Counted from the stretch's first letter, positions 41,920 through 52,058 are shown. The stretch: 64,000 nucleotides of DNA from Mesorhizobium sp. M3A.F.Ca.ET.080.04.2.1 (GCF_003952525.1 NZ_CP034451.1:4340001-4404000), one strand, 5' to 3'. A program made the numbers and translations. The notes: a model not told the origin generated them from the letters alone.

Positions 41920-43092
41920 ATGCGGCAAAGGCATTTCCTCAACCTGTTGCTTGCGGGCGCGCTGGCGCTGCCGATGCTTTCAGGCGCGGCGCGCGCCAAT
42001 CCGGTGGTGCTGTTCGATCTCAAGAGCGGCCAGGTGCTGGAGCATCAGGATGCCTTCAAGCGCTGGTATCCCGCCTCGCTCAGCAAGCTGATGACGGCCT
42101 ATGTCACCTTTCGTGCGATCGCCGCCGGTGAAGTGGCGCTCGATTCTCCGATCAAGATGACCAAGCATTCCGCCGGCGAACCGCCGAGCAAGATGGGCTT
42201 CAAGCCCGGCTCGGTTATGCGGCTGGACAATGCGCTGAAGATGATGCTGGTCAAGTCGGCCAACGATATCGCCATGGCTGTCGGCGAGAATATCGGCGGG
42301 TCACAGGCCGCCTTCGCCGACAGGATGAACGCCGAGGCGGCGCGGCTCGGCATGACCGGCACGCACTTCGTCAATCCGAACGGGCTCTATTCGCCGGACC
42401 AGTACACGACGGCGCGCGATCTCGCGCTGCTGGTCACCGCGATCCGCACCGATTTTCCGCAATACGCGCCGTGGTTCTCGATCGAGGGGCTTGCCGTCGG
42501 CAAGAAGGCGCTGCCGAACTACAATCTCTTGATCGGTCGCTATCCCGGCGCCGACGGTATGAAGACCGGCTTCGTCTGCTCGTCTGGATTCAACATGATC
42601 GGTTCGGCGACGCGCAACGGCCGCACGCTGGTGGCCGTGGTGCTGGGCGAGAGATCGGCCGTCAGCCGTGCCGAGGCCGCGGCGAGGCTGCTCGACCAGG
42701 GTTTCGGCATGCCGGCCGCCGGCTCGACGACGCTGGCCGGTTTGCAGCCCTATGGGGACACGCTGTCGCCGACCGACATGAACGACGAGATCTGCAAGAG
42801 GAAGCCGAAGCACGAGCAGTCCGAGGCAGCGCCTGCCGTTGCCGCCAAGGGCAAGCAGAAATCGCCCTATCAGGTAAGGCTCGACCACCCGACGCTGATC
42901 GCGGTCGGCCTCGGGGGCGCGACCGGACCCGCGCCCAAGGCTTTCGTCGACCAGACCGACGAGAACTATGCCGATGTTCCGGTGCCGACCTGGCGGCCCG
43001 ACATGGAGGTGCCGGCCGGCGCCGAGCCCGCCGCGACCGGAACAGCCGCTGCCGCCGCCCAGGGCGACCAATCGGCCAAGCCCGCGAACTAG
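41920..43092 (+). CDS. D-alanyl-D-alanine carboxypeptidase (S11 family)
   Basis: A 390-residue penicillin-binding protein. Signal peptide residues 1-26 ([18 protein letters not shown]). Active-site motifs are S-x-x-K in SLSKLM (about 54-59), S-x-N in KSANDIA (about 113-119) and K-T-G in [11 protein letters not shown] (about 213). The C-terminal 100 residues are a Pro/Ala/Lys-rich extension and not the usual PBP5_C domain alone. It trims pentapeptide side chains of peptidoglycan in the periplasm. ATG 41920 was chosen because it gives a signal peptide; ATG 41848 would add 24 residues. Confidence 0.9.
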   Translation: MRQRHFLNLLLAGALALPMLSGAARANPVVLFDLKSGQVLEHQDAFKRWYPASLSKLMTAYVTFRAIAAGEVALDSPIKMTKHSAGEPPSKMGFKPGSVMRLDNALKMMLVKSANDIAMAVGENIGGSQAAFADRMNAEAARLGMTGTHFVNPNGLYSPDQYTTARDLALLVTAIRTDFPQYAPWFSIEGLAVGKKALPNYNLLIGRYPGADGMKTGFVCSSGFNMIGSATRNGRTLVAVVLGERSAVSRAEAAARLLDQGFGMPAAGSTTLAGLQPYGDTLSPTDMNDEICKRKPKHEQSEAAPAVAAKGKQKSPYQVRLDHPTLIAVGLGGATGPAPKAFVDQTDENYADVPVPTWRPDMEVPAGAEPAATGTAAAAAQGDQSAKPAN

Positions 43093-43096
43093 GTCC

Positions 43097-44203
43097 ATGG
43101 CTGGTTTTCCGATCCCCGTCTCGGTGCTCACCGGCTTTCTCGGCGCCGGCAAGACGACGCTGCTCAACCGGCTGCTCAAGGACCCGGCCCTGACCGATAC
43201 GGCGGTCATTATCAACGAGTTCGGCGAGGTGGCGATCGATCATCTGCTGGTCGAGCAGGCGACAGACGGCATCATCCAACTGTCCGACGGCTGCCTCTGC
43301 TGTACGGTGCGCGGCGATCTGGTCGACACGCTGGCCGATCTCGTCGACCGGCTGCAGACCGGCCGCATCGCCAGGCTTGCCCGCGTCGTCGTCGAAACCA
43401 CCGGCCTTGCCGATCCAGCCCCGGTGCTGCAGTCGATCATGGCGCATCCGGCGCTTGTGCAGGCCTTCCGCCTCGACGGCGTCATCACTCTGGTCGACGC
43501 CGTCAACGGCACTGCCACGCTCGACGCGCATGTCGAAGCGGTGAAGCAGGCTGCGGTTGCCGACCGCATCGTGCTGGCCAAGACAGACCTGGCAGACGCG
43601 GCCGGTGTCGAGGCGTTGCGGGCGAGGCTGAGGCAGATCAATCCGGGCGCTGTGCTGCTCGACGTGGCCGAGACCGCGGCGTCCTCGCTGTTCGATTGTG
43701 GCGTCTACGATCCCGAAACCAAGTCCGCCGATGTGCGGCGCTGGCTCGGCGAAGAGGCCGTGCACGATCACGGCCATCATCATGATGACCATGATCATCA
43801 CGATCACGATCACGACCATCACCATCATCGGCACGACGAGCGCGTGCGCTCACATTCGCTGGTGCATGATGGCCCGGTGCCGTTCTCGGCGATCGAGATG
43901 TTCCTGGATCTCCTGCGCTCGACGCATGGCGAAAAGCTGCTTCGTATGAAGGGCGTCATCGAGCTCCAGGAAGATCCCTCACGGCCGCTGGTCATTCACG
44001 GGGTGCAGAAGATCCTGCATCCGCCGGCACGGCTGCCGGCTTGGCCGGAAGGCCAGCGCGGCACAAGGCTGGTGTTGATCACGATCGACATGCCGCAGGA
44101 TTACGTCCAGCGGCTGTTTTCCGCCCTCACCAACAAGCCATCGATCGACACGCCGGACCGGGCGGCACTCGAAGCCAATCCGCTGGCGATCGCCGGGTTG
44201 TAA
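43097..44203 (+). CDS. CobW family GTP-binding protein with His-rich segment
   Basis: A 368-residue G3E-family GTPase. Walker A is GFLGAGKTT (13-21), followed by the metal-binding C-x-C-C motif in [11 protein letters not shown] (about 66-76), and the guanine motif AKTDLAD. Between the GTPase and the C-terminal CobW_C domain lies a stretch of about 20 histidines and aspartates (residues about 233-260). Such proteins act as zinc or other metal chaperones or insert metal into enzymes. It starts 4 bases after the carboxypeptidase stop. Whether it serves cobalamin synthesis or zinc supply cannot be told from the sequence. Confidence 0.9.
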   Translation: MAGFPIPVSVLTGFLGAGKTTLLNRLLKDPALTDTAVIINEFGEVAIDHLLVEQATDGIIQLSDGCLCCTVRGDLVDTLADLVDRLQTGRIARLARVVVETTGLADPAPVLQSIMAHPALVQAFRLDGVITLVDAVNGTATLDAHVEAVKQAAVADRIVLAKTDLADAAGVEALRARLRQINPGAVLLDVAETAASSLFDCGVYDPETKSADVRRWLGEEAVHDHGHHHDDHDHHDHDHDHHHHRHDERVRSHSLVHDGPVPFSAIEMFLDLLRSTHGEKLLRMKGVIELQEDPSRPLVIHGVQKILHPPARLPAWPEGQRGTRLVLITIDMPQDYVQRLFSALTNKPSIDTPDRAALEANPLAIAGL

Positions 44204-44220
44204 CCTGGAACAAGGGCGGC

Positions 44221-44472
44221 TCAGGCCGCGGCGCCGCGCTCGACCAGGAAGCGATGGCCGCCGGAGACCGCGGCCGACTCGATCAATTGGTGCCCGGCGT
44301 CGGCGCAGAATGCCGGAATGTCGATTACAGCCAGCGGATCGGTGGTTTCCAGCCACACCCGGCTGCCCGGCCGCATTGCGGCCAGGCGTTTGCGGGCTTT
44401 CAACACCGGCAGCGGGCAGTTCAGGCCCTTGAGGTCGTAAATGGAGTGCCTGGCCACTTTTTGTTCCGGCAT
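44221..44472 (-). CDS. TusA-like sulfurtransferase family protein
   Basis: An 83-residue protein with the TusA/SirA signature: LKGLNCPLPVLKARKRLAAMRPGS (Cys near residue 19, followed by P-x-P). TusA relays sulfur from a cysteine desulfurase for tRNA thiolation, or delivers sulfur in other pathways. The ATG at 44472 gives the usual length; ATG 44511 and GTG 44514 are alternatives, since the upstream gene stops only 5 bases before them. Confidence 0.82.
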   Translation of the reverse strand: MPEQKVARHSIYDLKGLNCPLPVLKARKRLAAMRPGSRVWLETTDPLAVIDIPAFCADAGHQLIESAAVSGGHRFLVERGAAA

Positions 44473-44519
44473 GTCGTTGTCCAAAGCCACCTTATGTTTG
44501 GCAACATGCATCACCGATC

Positions 44520-45812
44520 TCAGCCGCCGAACAGGCCGACCAGCTTCTTCTTCAGCTTCGACACGGTGCCCTCGTCGGCACTTGCCGACTGCGTCTCGGC
44601 TGCCGGCCCGGCGGGCTGGGTGACGCCAGCAGTCTCAACCGGTTGCTGGGCAGCTTGCTTGGCGGCTTCCTTTTCGGCCAAAGCCTGGGCCCGGGCCGCT
44701 TCCTTGGCGGCCTTGGCCGCCTCGATGGCCGCCAGGCGCTGCTCCTCGGCCTTGCGCTTGGCCTCCTTCTCCGCGTCGATTGCCGCCATCTTGCGACCGA
44801 GCGGGGAATCGATACGGCCCATACGCGTCACTTCGGTCACCGAGCCGTCGGCGTTCATCGACGGCGGCTCGATCGGCACGCGTTCGCCGCGGGCACGGCG
44901 CTTAGACCAGTCGGAAACGAGGCTGGCTTCCTTGATGCCAGCAATGGTCGGCTTGGGCGCAGGCGTGCTCGACTTGACCGCGGAGCTGTATGCAGCGTCG
45001 TAGCGTTTCTCGTAATCGGCATAGGCCGACTTCAGTGAATCCGGCTGCGTCGTTGCCGGGCAGGGGCCGGTCGGGTTGAACGTCGTGCCTTCGGGCGCCA
45101 CCTGGTTGAAGACGTAGCGCTTCTCGCAGACGTCAACCTTTGGCGGCACCTTGGTGATCTCGAAATTGTCGTAGCCGACCTTCAGCATCTTCCAGAAGTC
45201 GTAGTTCGGGTCGTTGCGGTAGCGCGCCATGTTGGCGGCGGTCATGCGGAACGGGAAGGCCTGGATCTGGAACTCGGTCTGGCCGCCCTGGAAGGCGTCG
45301 CGGCCGAAAGCGTAGATCTGCTCGATCTGGGCGTCGGTCATCGAATAACAGCCGGACGACGAGCAGGCGCCGTGCACCATAAGATTGGCGCCGGTACGGC
45401 CGTTGGCGCGGTCATAGGCGTTCGGAAAGCCGATGTTGAAGGACAGGTGGTAGTTCGAGCGCGGATTCATCTGCGAGGGCCGGACGGTATAGAAGCCTTC
45501 CGGCGCCTGGCGATCGCCCTCGGTGTATTTGGGGCCGAGCTTGCCCGACCATTTGCAGATGTCGTAGGTGGCGACGAGATCGTAGCGGCCGTTGGTCTTG
45601 GCCTTCCAGATTTCCAGCTTGCCTTCTTCCTTGAAGATGCGCGCCATCACGGAGGAGGTACGCACCATGCCCTTGGCCTTCATGTCGGCGAGGATCTTGT
45701 CCGGCAGCGGCTTGTTGGCCTCCGGCGCAAAATCCTTCATCGACGAATCATTGCAGCCGGCAACGCCGATAGCGGCGATCAGGACTCCGGTGCGGGCAAG
45801 CTTGGCGAACAT
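44520..45812 (-). CDS. Lipoprotein with L,D-transpeptidase (YkuD) domain and Ala/Glu/Lys-rich tail
   Basis: A 430-residue protein. The lipobox VAGC (Cys20) after a hydrophobic stretch indicates a lipoprotein. The catalytic domain (about 45-235) has the YkuD nucleophile in HGACSSSGCYSM, of the ErfK/YafK subtype. From about residue 330 to 395 there is an Ala/Glu/Lys/Arg-rich stretch (EKEAKRKAEEQ) that should be a long helix or coiled coil. Start ATG 45812 chosen over an upstream in-frame extension because it gives the lipobox at the right distance. It should anchor at the outer membrane and act on peptidoglycan cross-links. Confidence 0.88.
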   Translation of the reverse strand: MFAKLARTGVLIAAIGVAGCNDSSMKDFAPEANKPLPDKILADMKAKGMVRTSSVMARIFKEEGKLEIWKAKTNGRYDLVATYDICKWSGKLGPKYTEGDRQAPEGFYTVRPSQMNPRSNYHLSFNIGFPNAYDRANGRTGANLMVHGACSSSGCYSMTDAQIEQIYAFGRDAFQGGQTEFQIQAFPFRMTAANMARYRNDPNYDFWKMLKVGYDNFEITKVPPKVDVCEKRYVFNQVAPEGTTFNPTGPCPATTQPDSLKSAYADYEKRYDAAYSSAVKSSTPAPKPTIAGIKEASLVSDWSKRRARGERVPIEPPSMNADGSVTEVTRMGRIDSPLGRKMAAIDAEKEAKRKAEEQRLAAIEAAKAAKEAARAQALAEKEAAKQAAQQPVETAGVTQPAGPAAETQSASADEGTVSKLKKKLVGLFGG

Positions 45813-46019
45813 GGGTACGGCTATGTCTTTTCTCTCGGGCCAAAGGCTTCGGCAGCGCCGAGCCCGCACGCTGAACATTGACGGACCGTAGGCCCGTTAA
45901 CCTTGAAAATTCCTTACCGCAAGCCTTGGCCAACCCCTCACGGTGATTTCATTGAACTGAAAGCGGCGGCATTTTTGTGGCAGAATCATGCGCAATCACC
46001 ACTTTGCCGCGTGGCTGCC

Positions 46020-46105
46020 AATGCATGTCGCCCCCAAGCGGAACCGTCTCTGGGGCAACGACCTGCAGCAAAACGACCGACCTGGGAAGCGCGTCGCCCG
46101 ACAGT
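46020..46105 (-). repeat. Intergenic palindromic repeat, type A copy 4, reverse orientation
   Basis: Read on the minus strand it runs GTCGGGCGACGCGCTTCCC, ...GCAGGTCGTTGCCCC, AGAGACGGTTCCG, ending GGGCGACATGCA, the same order as copy 1. The second stem CCCC...GGGG is more degenerate. Confidence 0.6.
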
Positions 46106-46110
46106 GTTTG

Positions 46111-46160
46111 GTTTTACGCAATTCCGGACGGAAAACCGCTATGCACTTTTCCTGGGATGG
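46111..46160 (+). repeat. Intergenic palindromic repeat, type B copy 1
   Basis: ATTCC and GGAAAA (46130-46135) pair with TTTTCC (46147-46152) and GGGAT. The loop reads CCGCTATGCAC, nearly identical to the loop of type A copy 1 (CCGCTACGCAC). Confidence 0.7.
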
Positions 46161-46162
46161 CT

Positions 46163-47113
46163 TTAAAGGCTGCGACCCATTGCGAGATATTTCTCGCGGC
46201 GCTGCTCGCGGAAATCGGTGTTGGCGCCGGCAAAATCCTTCATCGTCTTGGCAATGAGATCGCCGGTGGCCGCAATCACCGTCTCAGGGGCACGCTGTGC
46301 TCCGCCGATCGGCTCGGCAACGATGCCGTCGATGATCTTCATGTCGAGAAGATCCTGGGCGGTGATCTTCATGTTGGTCGCAGCGTCCCTGGAGCGGGTG
46401 GTGTCGCGCCAAAGGATCGAGGCCGCGCCCTCCGGCGAAATCACCGAATAAATGGCATGTTCAAGCATGTAGACGCGGTTGGCGGTGGCGATGGCGATGG
46501 CGCCGCCGGAGCCGCCTTCGCCGATGACGACAGAGATCGAGGGCACCTTGAGCGCCAGGCAGGCAGAGGTCGAGCGCGCAATCGCTTCGGCCTGGCCGCG
46601 TTCCTCGGCGCCCACGCCGGGATAGGCGCCTGCGGTGTCGACCAGCGTCAGCAGCGGAATGTTGAAGCGATCGGCAAGCTCCATCAGCCGCACCGCCTTG
46701 CGATAGCCTTCGGGCCGGACAGAGCCGAAATTATGCTTGATGCGGCTTGCCGTGTCCGAGCCCTTCTCCTGGCCGATGACCGCCACCGGTTCGCCGCGGA
46801 AACGGGCGAAACCGCCGACGATCGCCTGATCGTCGCCGAAATTGCGGTCGCCGGCCAAGGGCGTGAAATCGCTGAACAGGCCCTTGATGTAGTCGACGCA
46901 GTGCGGCCGGTCCGGATGGCGCGCCACCTGCACCTTCTGCCAGGGGGTCAGCGCCTTGTAGAGGTCGCGCAGCGCATCGCGGGAGCGCTTCTCCAGCCTG
47001 CTGATCTCGTCAGCGACATCGACTGCCTCGCCGTTCTCCGCGAGCTTCTTGAGCTCGAGGATCTTGAGCTCCAGATCCTGCACCGGCTTTTCGAAATCGA
47101 GGTAATTGTACAT
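46163..47113 (-). CDS. accA: Acetyl-CoA carboxylase carboxyltransferase subunit alpha
   Basis: A 316-residue subunit starting [18 protein letters not shown], the expected opening and length for AccA. The family core includes [42 protein letters not shown] and [21 protein letters not shown]. With AccD it transfers carboxyl from biotin to acetyl-CoA in the first committed step of fatty acid synthesis. ATG 47113 preferred over an upstream leader (to 47197) that is not homologous. It lies close to xerD, as in related genomes. Confidence 0.96.
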   Translation of the reverse strand: MYNYLDFEKPVQDLELKILELKKLAENGEAVDVADEISRLEKRSRDALRDLYKALTPWQKVQVARHPDRPHCVDYIKGLFSDFTPLAGDRNFGDDQAIVGGFARFRGEPVAVIGQEKGSDTASRIKHNFGSVRPEGYRKAVRLMELADRFNIPLLTLVDTAGAYPGVGAEERGQAEAIARSTSACLALKVPSISVVIGEGGSGGAIAIATANRVYMLEHAIYSVISPEGAASILWRDTTRSRDAATNMKITAQDLLDMKIIDGIVAEPIGGAQRAPETVIAATGDLIAKTMKDFAGANTDFREQRREKYLAMGRSL

Positions 47114-47212
47114 GCTTGGGCGGACCGATCCGTCGGAAGGCAATGGCTGGCGGAACCCTGGAAATGCTGGCTCCGGGCGGAGGAACGTCGTCCTCACATA
47201 ACGATATGAGGC

Positions 47213-48127
47213 CTAGTCGGCAAGCGGATGATGATCGTTGACCAGCCGCACCAGCCGCTCCTCCAGCACATGAGTGTAGATCTGCGTCGTCGAGATGTCG
47301 GAATGGCCGAGCAACTGCTGCACGGCCCGTAGATCGGCGCCGTTCTGCAGCAGATGGCTGGCGAAGGCATGTCGCAGCACATGCGGCGAGATCTTGGCGG
47401 AGGCGATGCCGGCTCTGGCAGCCAGCCCCTTGAGGTCGCGGGCAAAGACCTGCCGGGAAAGATGCCCGCTGTCGGAGGCGGCCGGAAACAGATAGGCGCT
47501 GTCGGCAAAAGCCGGCATCTCTGCCCTGGCGGCAAGCCACGCACGCATCGCGTCGCGCGCCTTGGCCGACAGCGGCACCATGCGCTCCTTGTCGCCCTTG
47601 CCGCGAACCATGAAGAAGCGATCGTCGCGCAGCGCCACCGTCACCGGAAGGCCGACCAGCTCCGAAACGCGCAGACCCGTTGCATAAAGCACCTCGACCA
47701 GCGCCTGCAGGCGCAGCGCCGCCAGCCTGTCGCCGTCCGGGGCGGGGCCGCGCGCCTCCTCAGCCGCGCGGTCGAGTAGGCGCCCGGTTTCGGCCTGGGT
47801 CATGGTCTTCGGCAGCGGCCGGCCCTTTCTCGGGCTGTCCAGCGTGCCGGTCGGATCGTCGCCGCGCAGGCCCTCGGCATAAAGGAATTTGAAGAACTGG
47901 CGGATCGCCGACAGCTTGCGCGCCTGCGAGGTCGGCGCGAAGCCGCGCGCTGCAATGCCGTCGAGATAGGCGCGGATGTCGGCTGCTCCCGCTCCAGCCA
48001 GCCCGCCGCCGATCGCTTCGGAGGCATCCTCCAAGTCGCGGCGATAGGAGGAAAGCGTATTTTCGGCCGCCCCCCGCTCGGCGCTCATCATCTCGAGGAA
48101 GGCTTCGATGCGGGCCGCGCTGTTCAT
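47213..48127 (-). CDS. xerD: Tyrosine recombinase XerD
   Basis: A 304-residue site-specific recombinase. The N-terminal SAM-like domain (about 4-90) is followed by the catalytic domain with Arg in ATGLRVSEL (about 156), H-x-x-R in [12 protein letters not shown] (about 252) and the nucleophile Tyr in STTQIYTHV (about 284). Length and close context with accA and aroK point to the housekeeping dif-resolving recombinase rather than a mobile-element integrase. Confidence 0.93.
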   Translation of the reverse strand: MNSAARIEAFLEMMSAERGAAENTLSSYRRDLEDASEAIGGGLAGAGAADIRAYLDGIAARGFAPTSQARKLSAIRQFFKFLYAEGLRGDDPTGTLDSPRKGRPLPKTMTQAETGRLLDRAAEEARGPAPDGDRLAALRLQALVEVLYATGLRVSELVGLPVTVALRDDRFFMVRGKGDKERMVPLSAKARDAMRAWLAARAEMPAFADSAYLFPAASDSGHLSRQVFARDLKGLAARAGIASAKISPHVLRHAFASHLLQNGADLRAVQQLLGHSDISTTQIYTHVLEERLVRLVNDHHPLAD

Positions 48128-48147
48128 CTGGGCGGGGGCAATTTTGG

Positions 48148-48300
48148 TCAGTTCTTCTTGGGATTGAGCTTTTCGGCCGGAATGCGCACGCTCATTTCCG
48201 CCTTCTTCGGCTCCACGAACATCGCCAGCGCGAACATCGCGCCGTAGACGATGCCTGCAAGAACCGCGAGCGTCACGACGAAGCGAAACAATGTCGGCAT
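48148..48300 (-). CDS. Small single-span membrane protein between xerD and aroK
   Basis: A 50-residue protein: a basic start, one transmembrane helix (about 7-28, [20 protein letters not shown]) and a charged tail ending PKKN. The frame is bounded on both sides by known genes and uses typical codons. Proteins of this size and layout occur at this place in other rhizobial genomes. The function is unknown. It is read leftward toward xerD, divergent from aroK. Confidence 0.6.
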   Translation of the reverse strand: MPTLFRFVVTLAVLAGIVYGAMFALAMFVEPKKAEMSVRIPAEKLNPKKN

Positions 48301-48491
48301 TCAGTTTTCGCCTGTCTTCTTGTTCTGCGATTCCAAGCCTGTGCCCTTATGGGACGCCAGTCCGGCCAATTCAAGGACCAAGGACCACCCGCCGTCGAAG
48401 CTATGCTGGAAAACCTCACGATGGCGCGCCCGAAGCGCCGCGCTTGACGCAAACAGGCTTTTGATGTCGATACGGCCCAAAGGGGTCTCGC

Positions 48492-49103
48492 ATGAACGCG
48501 CCGCCAGCAAATCCGCCGGACGAAGGCCAAGCCGCACTGCTCGAACAACTGGGCAGCCGCTCGATCGTCTTCGTCGGACTGATGGGCGCCGGCAAGACGG
48601 CGATCGGCCGCAAGGTGGCGGCTATGCTCAGCCTGCCGTTCATCGACAGCGACCAGGAGATCGAAACCGTTTCGCGCATGAGCGTGCCGGAACTCTTCGA
48701 GCGCTATGGCGAGCCGGAGTTCCGCGCGCTGGAGCAGCGGGTTATCCTGCGTCTGCTGGAACACGGGCCGCAGGTGCTGTCGACCGGTGGCGGCGCCTTC
48801 ATGAACGCGCAGACGCGCGAGGCCATCGCGGTCCATGGTGTGTCGGTGTGGCTGAAGGCCGACCTCGACCTCTTGATGGAGCGGGTCTCGAAGAAGCAGA
48901 ACCGGCCGTTGCTGAAGAACCCCGATCCGCGCGGCGTGCTTGAGCGGCTTATGGGCGAGCGCTACCCGGTCTATGCGACTGCCGACATCACGGTTCCGAC
49001 CCGCGACGACCGCAAGGAGGTCATTGCCGGCGAGGTGGTGTCGGCGCTTTGCGGGCATCTCGGCGTTGCTGTGATTGCGACCAGCGATGGGGTGCATTCG
49101 TGA
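48492..49103 (+). CDS. aroK: Shikimate kinase
   Basis: A 203-residue enzyme. Walker [14 protein letters not shown] (about 32-44), substrate-binding DSDQEIE (about 55-61), F-R-x-x-E (EFRALEQR) and GGGAFM (about 98-103) are the standard motifs. An N-terminal extension of about 25 residues precedes the core, as in other rhizobia. It phosphorylates shikimate at the 3-position in aromatic amino acid synthesis. Its stop overlaps aroB (GTGA), so the genes are translationally coupled. Confidence 0.95.
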   Translation: MNAPPANPPDEGQAALLEQLGSRSIVFVGLMGAGKTAIGRKVAAMLSLPFIDSDQEIETVSRMSVPELFERYGEPEFRALEQRVILRLLEHGPQVLSTGGGAFMNAQTREAIAVHGVSVWLKADLDLLMERVSKKQNRPLLKNPDPRGVLERLMGERYPVYATADITVPTRDDRKEVIAGEVVSALCGHLGVAVIATSDGVHS

Positions 49104-50245
49104 ACAAGACCGCACCGGTGAAGGTCGAGGTCGGGCTCGGCGACCGCGCCTATGACATATTGATCGGCCCCGGCCTGCTATCCGATGCCGGAACCGAAAT
49201 CGCGAGGCGCCTTCCCGGCACCCGCGCGGCCATCATCACCGACGAGAATGTCGCCGCCGCGCATCTGGAAGCGCTCAAGGCCGGCTTGGAAAAGGGCAGC
49301 ATCCAGGCCGCCGTCATCACGCTGCCAGCCGGCGAGAAAACCAAGAGTTTTGCCCATCTTGAAGACGTGGTCGACGGCGTTCTCGCCGCAAAGCTCGAAC
49401 GCCGCGACGTGGTCATCGCGCTCGGCGGCGGCGTTATCGGCGATCTTGCCGGCTTCGCCGCCGGGATCGTGCGGCGCGGCATGAATTTCGTGCAGATACC
49501 GACTTCGCTTCTGGCACAGGTCGATTCCTCGGTCGGCGGCAAGACGGGCATCAACAGTGCGCGCGGCAAGAACCTGGTCGGCGTCTTCAACCAGCCGAAG
49601 CTGGTGCTGGCCGATACCGGCGTGCTCGACACGCTGCCGATCCGCGAATTCCGCGCCGGATATGCCGAGCTTGCCAAATACGGGCTCATCGACCGCCCCG
49701 TCTTCTTCGCCTGGCTGGAGGATAACTGGGAAAAAGTGTTCGCCGGCGGCCCGGAGCGGACCGAAGCCATCGCGGAAGCCTGCCGCGCCAAGGCCGATGT
49801 CGTTGCCCGCGACGAGTTCGAGACTGGCGACCGCGCACTGCTCAACCTCGGCCACACATTCGGCCATGCGCTCGAAGCTGCAACCAACTATGACAGCACC
49901 CGCCTCGTTCATGGCGAGGGCGTCGCGATCGGCATGGCGCTTGCGCATCGTTTTTCGGCGCGCCTCAATCTGGCGAGCCCGGACGACGCGGCCCGCGTCG
50001 AGGCGCATCTTCGCGCGGTAGGCCTGCCTTGGCGGATGGCCGACATCCCCGGCGGGTTGCCGGACGCCGAGACGCTGCTCGGTTTCATCACCCAGGACAA
50101 GAAGGTGTCGCGCGGGGCGCTCACCTTCATCCTGACGCGCGGTGTCGGCGAGGCCTTCATTGCCAGGGACGTTCCGCCTTCGGAAGTGCTGTCCTTCCTC
50201 AAGGCGAGCCATCCCGAGTGGCTCAAGATGAGCCATTCCAGATGA
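49100..50245 (+). CDS. aroB: 3-dehydroquinate synthase
   Basis: A 381-residue enzyme with the NAD-binding [13 protein letters not shown] (about 109-121) and the active-site region [19 protein letters not shown] (about 134-152), plus zinc ligands in [11 protein letters not shown] (about 251) and HGEGVAIGM. It converts DAHP to 3-dehydroquinate. GTG start at 49100 was chosen because it overlaps the aroK stop and begins [13 protein letters not shown]. Stop overlaps the next gene by ATGA. Confidence 0.96.
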   Translation: MNKTAPVKVEVGLGDRAYDILIGPGLLSDAGTEIARRLPGTRAAIITDENVAAAHLEALKAGLEKGSIQAAVITLPAGEKTKSFAHLEDVVDGVLAAKLERRDVVIALGGGVIGDLAGFAAGIVRRGMNFVQIPTSLLAQVDSSVGGKTGINSARGKNLVGVFNQPKLVLADTGVLDTLPIREFRAGYAELAKYGLIDRPVFFAWLEDNWEKVFAGGPERTEAIAEACRAKADVVARDEFETGDRALLNLGHTFGHALEAATNYDSTRLVHGEGVAIGMALAHRFSARLNLASPDDAARVEAHLRAVGLPWRMADIPGGLPDAETLLGFITQDKKVSRGALTFILTRGVGEAFIARDVPPSEVLSFLKASHPEWLKMSHSR

Positions 50246-51135
50246 TCGAGACCGGCTGGATAGCCGCAGCCGTCCTCGCCGCTGTCGTGCTGCTGGCGCT
50301 TGCCTTGCGCACGCGCCTGCTTGCCGCCTTCGGTTACATGCTGAAGCCGATCGAGGCGCAGCGTCCAGAAAACGACGGGGCGAAAGAGAACGAGGAGGAA
50401 TCCCGTCGCGACGGGCAAGCGGGCCACCAGCACCGCAACCGTTTGGGCGACCTCTTCGAGCTCGAGGAGCTCGAAGTCTCGGACGTCATGGTCCACCGCA
50501 CCAATATGCGTTCGGTCAATGCCGACAATGCGCCGGAAGCGGTGGTGCGCGAGATCCTGCAGAGCCCGCACACCCGCATGCCGCTGTGGAAGGGCTCGCT
50601 CGACAACATCGTGGGCGTGCTGCATGCCAAGGATCTGCTGAGGGCACTCAATGAGGTCGGCAACGACTTCTCCCAAATCGACGTGATGAAGATCGCGTCG
50701 AAGCCGTGGTTCGTGCCGGACACCACCACCTTGCAGGACCAGCTCAATGCCTTCCTGCGCCGCAAGGCGCATTTCGCCGTCGTCGTCGACGAATATGGCG
50801 AGGTCGAAGGGCTGGTGACGCTGGAAGACATCATCGAGGAGATCGTCGGCGAGATCGCCGACGAGCACGATGTCGACATGCAGGGCGTCAAGCAGGAGGC
50901 GGACGGCTCGGTGGTCGTCGACGGCACGGTGCCGATCCGCGACCTCAACCGGGCGCTCGACTGGAACCTGCCGGATGAGGAAGCCACGACCATCGCGGGC
51001 CTGGTCATCCACGAGACGCAGTCGATCCCCGAAGAGAAGCAGGCGTTCACCTTTCACGGCAAGCGTTTCGTCGTGATGAAACGCGACAAGAATCGCATCG
51101 CCAGGCTGCGGATCCGGCCTGCCGGGGATGCCTAG
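50242..51135 (+). CDS. CBS/CorC-HlyC domain protein lacking the usual DUF21 domain
   Basis: A 297-residue protein. Residues 1-20 form one hydrophobic helix, followed by a charged linker (about 35-65), two CBS motifs (about 70-195; [53 protein letters not shown]) and a CorC_HlyC domain (about 205-290). Rhizobial homologues after aroB are usually about 430 residues, with a full multi-span DUF21/CNNM domain before the CBS pair. Here that domain is missing, though the reading frame is intact. It may be a genuine short form like E. coli CorC (YbeX) or an in-frame deletion. It is coupled to aroB by ATGA. Confidence 0.82.
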   Translation: MIETGWIAAAVLAAVVLLALALRTRLLAAFGYMLKPIEAQRPENDGAKENEEESRRDGQAGHQHRNRLGDLFELEELEVSDVMVHRTNMRSVNADNAPEAVVREILQSPHTRMPLWKGSLDNIVGVLHAKDLLRALNEVGNDFSQIDVMKIASKPWFVPDTTTLQDQLNAFLRRKAHFAVVVDEYGEVEGLVTLEDIIEEIVGEIADEHDVDMQGVKQEADGSVVVDGTVPIRDLNRALDWNLPDEEATTIAGLVIHETQSIPEEKQAFTFHGKRFVVMKRDKNRIARLRIRPAGDA

Positions 51136-51254
51136 GATCTGTCCCGAGCCTGACTGTGATCCGCTCGCAGCTTCGGTCCTCAGAATTGCCAATCCGTAAC
51201 TGGACGCGCGAAGTGCCGGCATGCACACTCTGGCAAAACGGTCGGAGAGGCATA

Positions 51255-52058
51255 ATGATCGATCGGCGAAGTCTTGTGCTTGCGTCCCTTGCGGCGATGC
51301 TGCCGGCGGAGGCTTTTCCCGCATGGCTTCGCCAGCCGAAGACCGTCGACTATGGCCCCGCCAAGCTCGACATCTATGCGGCCGACGGCGCCAGGGACAG
51401 GCCGGTCCTGCTCTTCATCCATGGCGGCGCCTGGCGGATCGGCAGCCGTGGCAACGTCAACGGCAAGCCGGGCTTTCTGCTTGCCAACGGATTCCTGTTC
51501 GTCTCCATCGACTACCGCATGCTGCCTGACGCCGACGTCGCTACCCAGGCAGCCGATGTGGAGAGAGCTTACGCTTATGTTCGCGCCAATATCGCCAGCT
51601 ATGGCGGCGACCCCGACCGCATCGCGGTCATGGGTCACTCGGCCGGCTGCCATCTGGCGGCGCTGACCGGCTTACGTGGCGGCCTGCCTGGCGTCGCCGC
51701 GCTGGTGCTGGACGACACCGAGGCCTACGACATCGAGGCCCTGGCCAAGGCGCAGGGCGGCAAGCTGCGACCGGTCTACGCGCAGGCGTTTTCCGATCCG
51801 AGCCAATGGCGGGCGCTCTCGCCCGCGACCTATGTCGGCAAAGGCAAGCTTCCGCCTGTCTTCATCGCCTATTCGAATGCGCCGATCCGCGCGACAGTCG
51901 CGCGCGACTTCGCGGAGCGGCTGCGCGCAGCGGATACCAAAGTCACGCTGTTCGACGGCAGCGCCTATTCGCACATGGCCATCAACCGCCGCTTCGGCGA
52001 GGACGGTGACGCACTGACGGCCGCGGTGATGGCGTTCCTGAAGGCGACGGTCGCCTGA
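51255..52058 (+). CDS. Alpha/beta hydrolase, exported-like, esterase of the HSL/kynurenine formamidase type
   Basis: A 267-residue hydrolase with an N-terminal hydrophobic segment (about 6-21, possibly a signal peptide) and the esterase motif HGGAWRIGS (about 55-63), nucleophile Ser in MGHSAGCHLAALTG (about 127) and His in YSHMAINRRFG (about 241). Closest in outline to small esterases of the kynurenine formamidase or acetyl esterase group. ATG 51255 has GGAGAGG in front. Substrate unknown. Confidence 0.82.
   Translation: MIDRRSLVLASLAAMLPAEAFPAWLRQPKTVDYGPAKLDIYAADGARDRPVLLFIHGGAWRIGSRGNVNGKPGFLLANGFLFVSIDYRMLPDADVATQAADVERAYAYVRANIASYGGDPDRIAVMGHSAGCHLAALTGLRGGLPGVAALVLDDTEAYDIEALAKAQGGKLRPVYAQAFSDPSQWRALSPATYVGKGKLPPVFIAYSNAPIRATVARDFAERLRAADTKVTLFDGSAYSHMAINRRFGEDGDALTAAVMAFLKATVA

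Larger units (their letters stand above)
45813..46162. other. Intergenic region between YkuD lipoprotein and accA genes
   Basis: About 350 bases without a gene. The left part is the lipoprotein promoter region (A/T-rich at 45900-45985). The right part is filled by a type A repeat (46020-46105) directly followed by a type B repeat (46111-46160). Confidence 0.45.

Noticed and set aside
45903..46257. Small plus-strand frames upstream of accA
   Set aside because: They run through the palindromic repeats and the 3' end of accA; no ribosome site or protein-like sequence.
47213..48127. Tyrosine recombinase as sign of an integrated element
   Set aside because: Length, sequence and position beside accA and aroK match the housekeeping XerD; no attachment repeats or cargo genes were seen.
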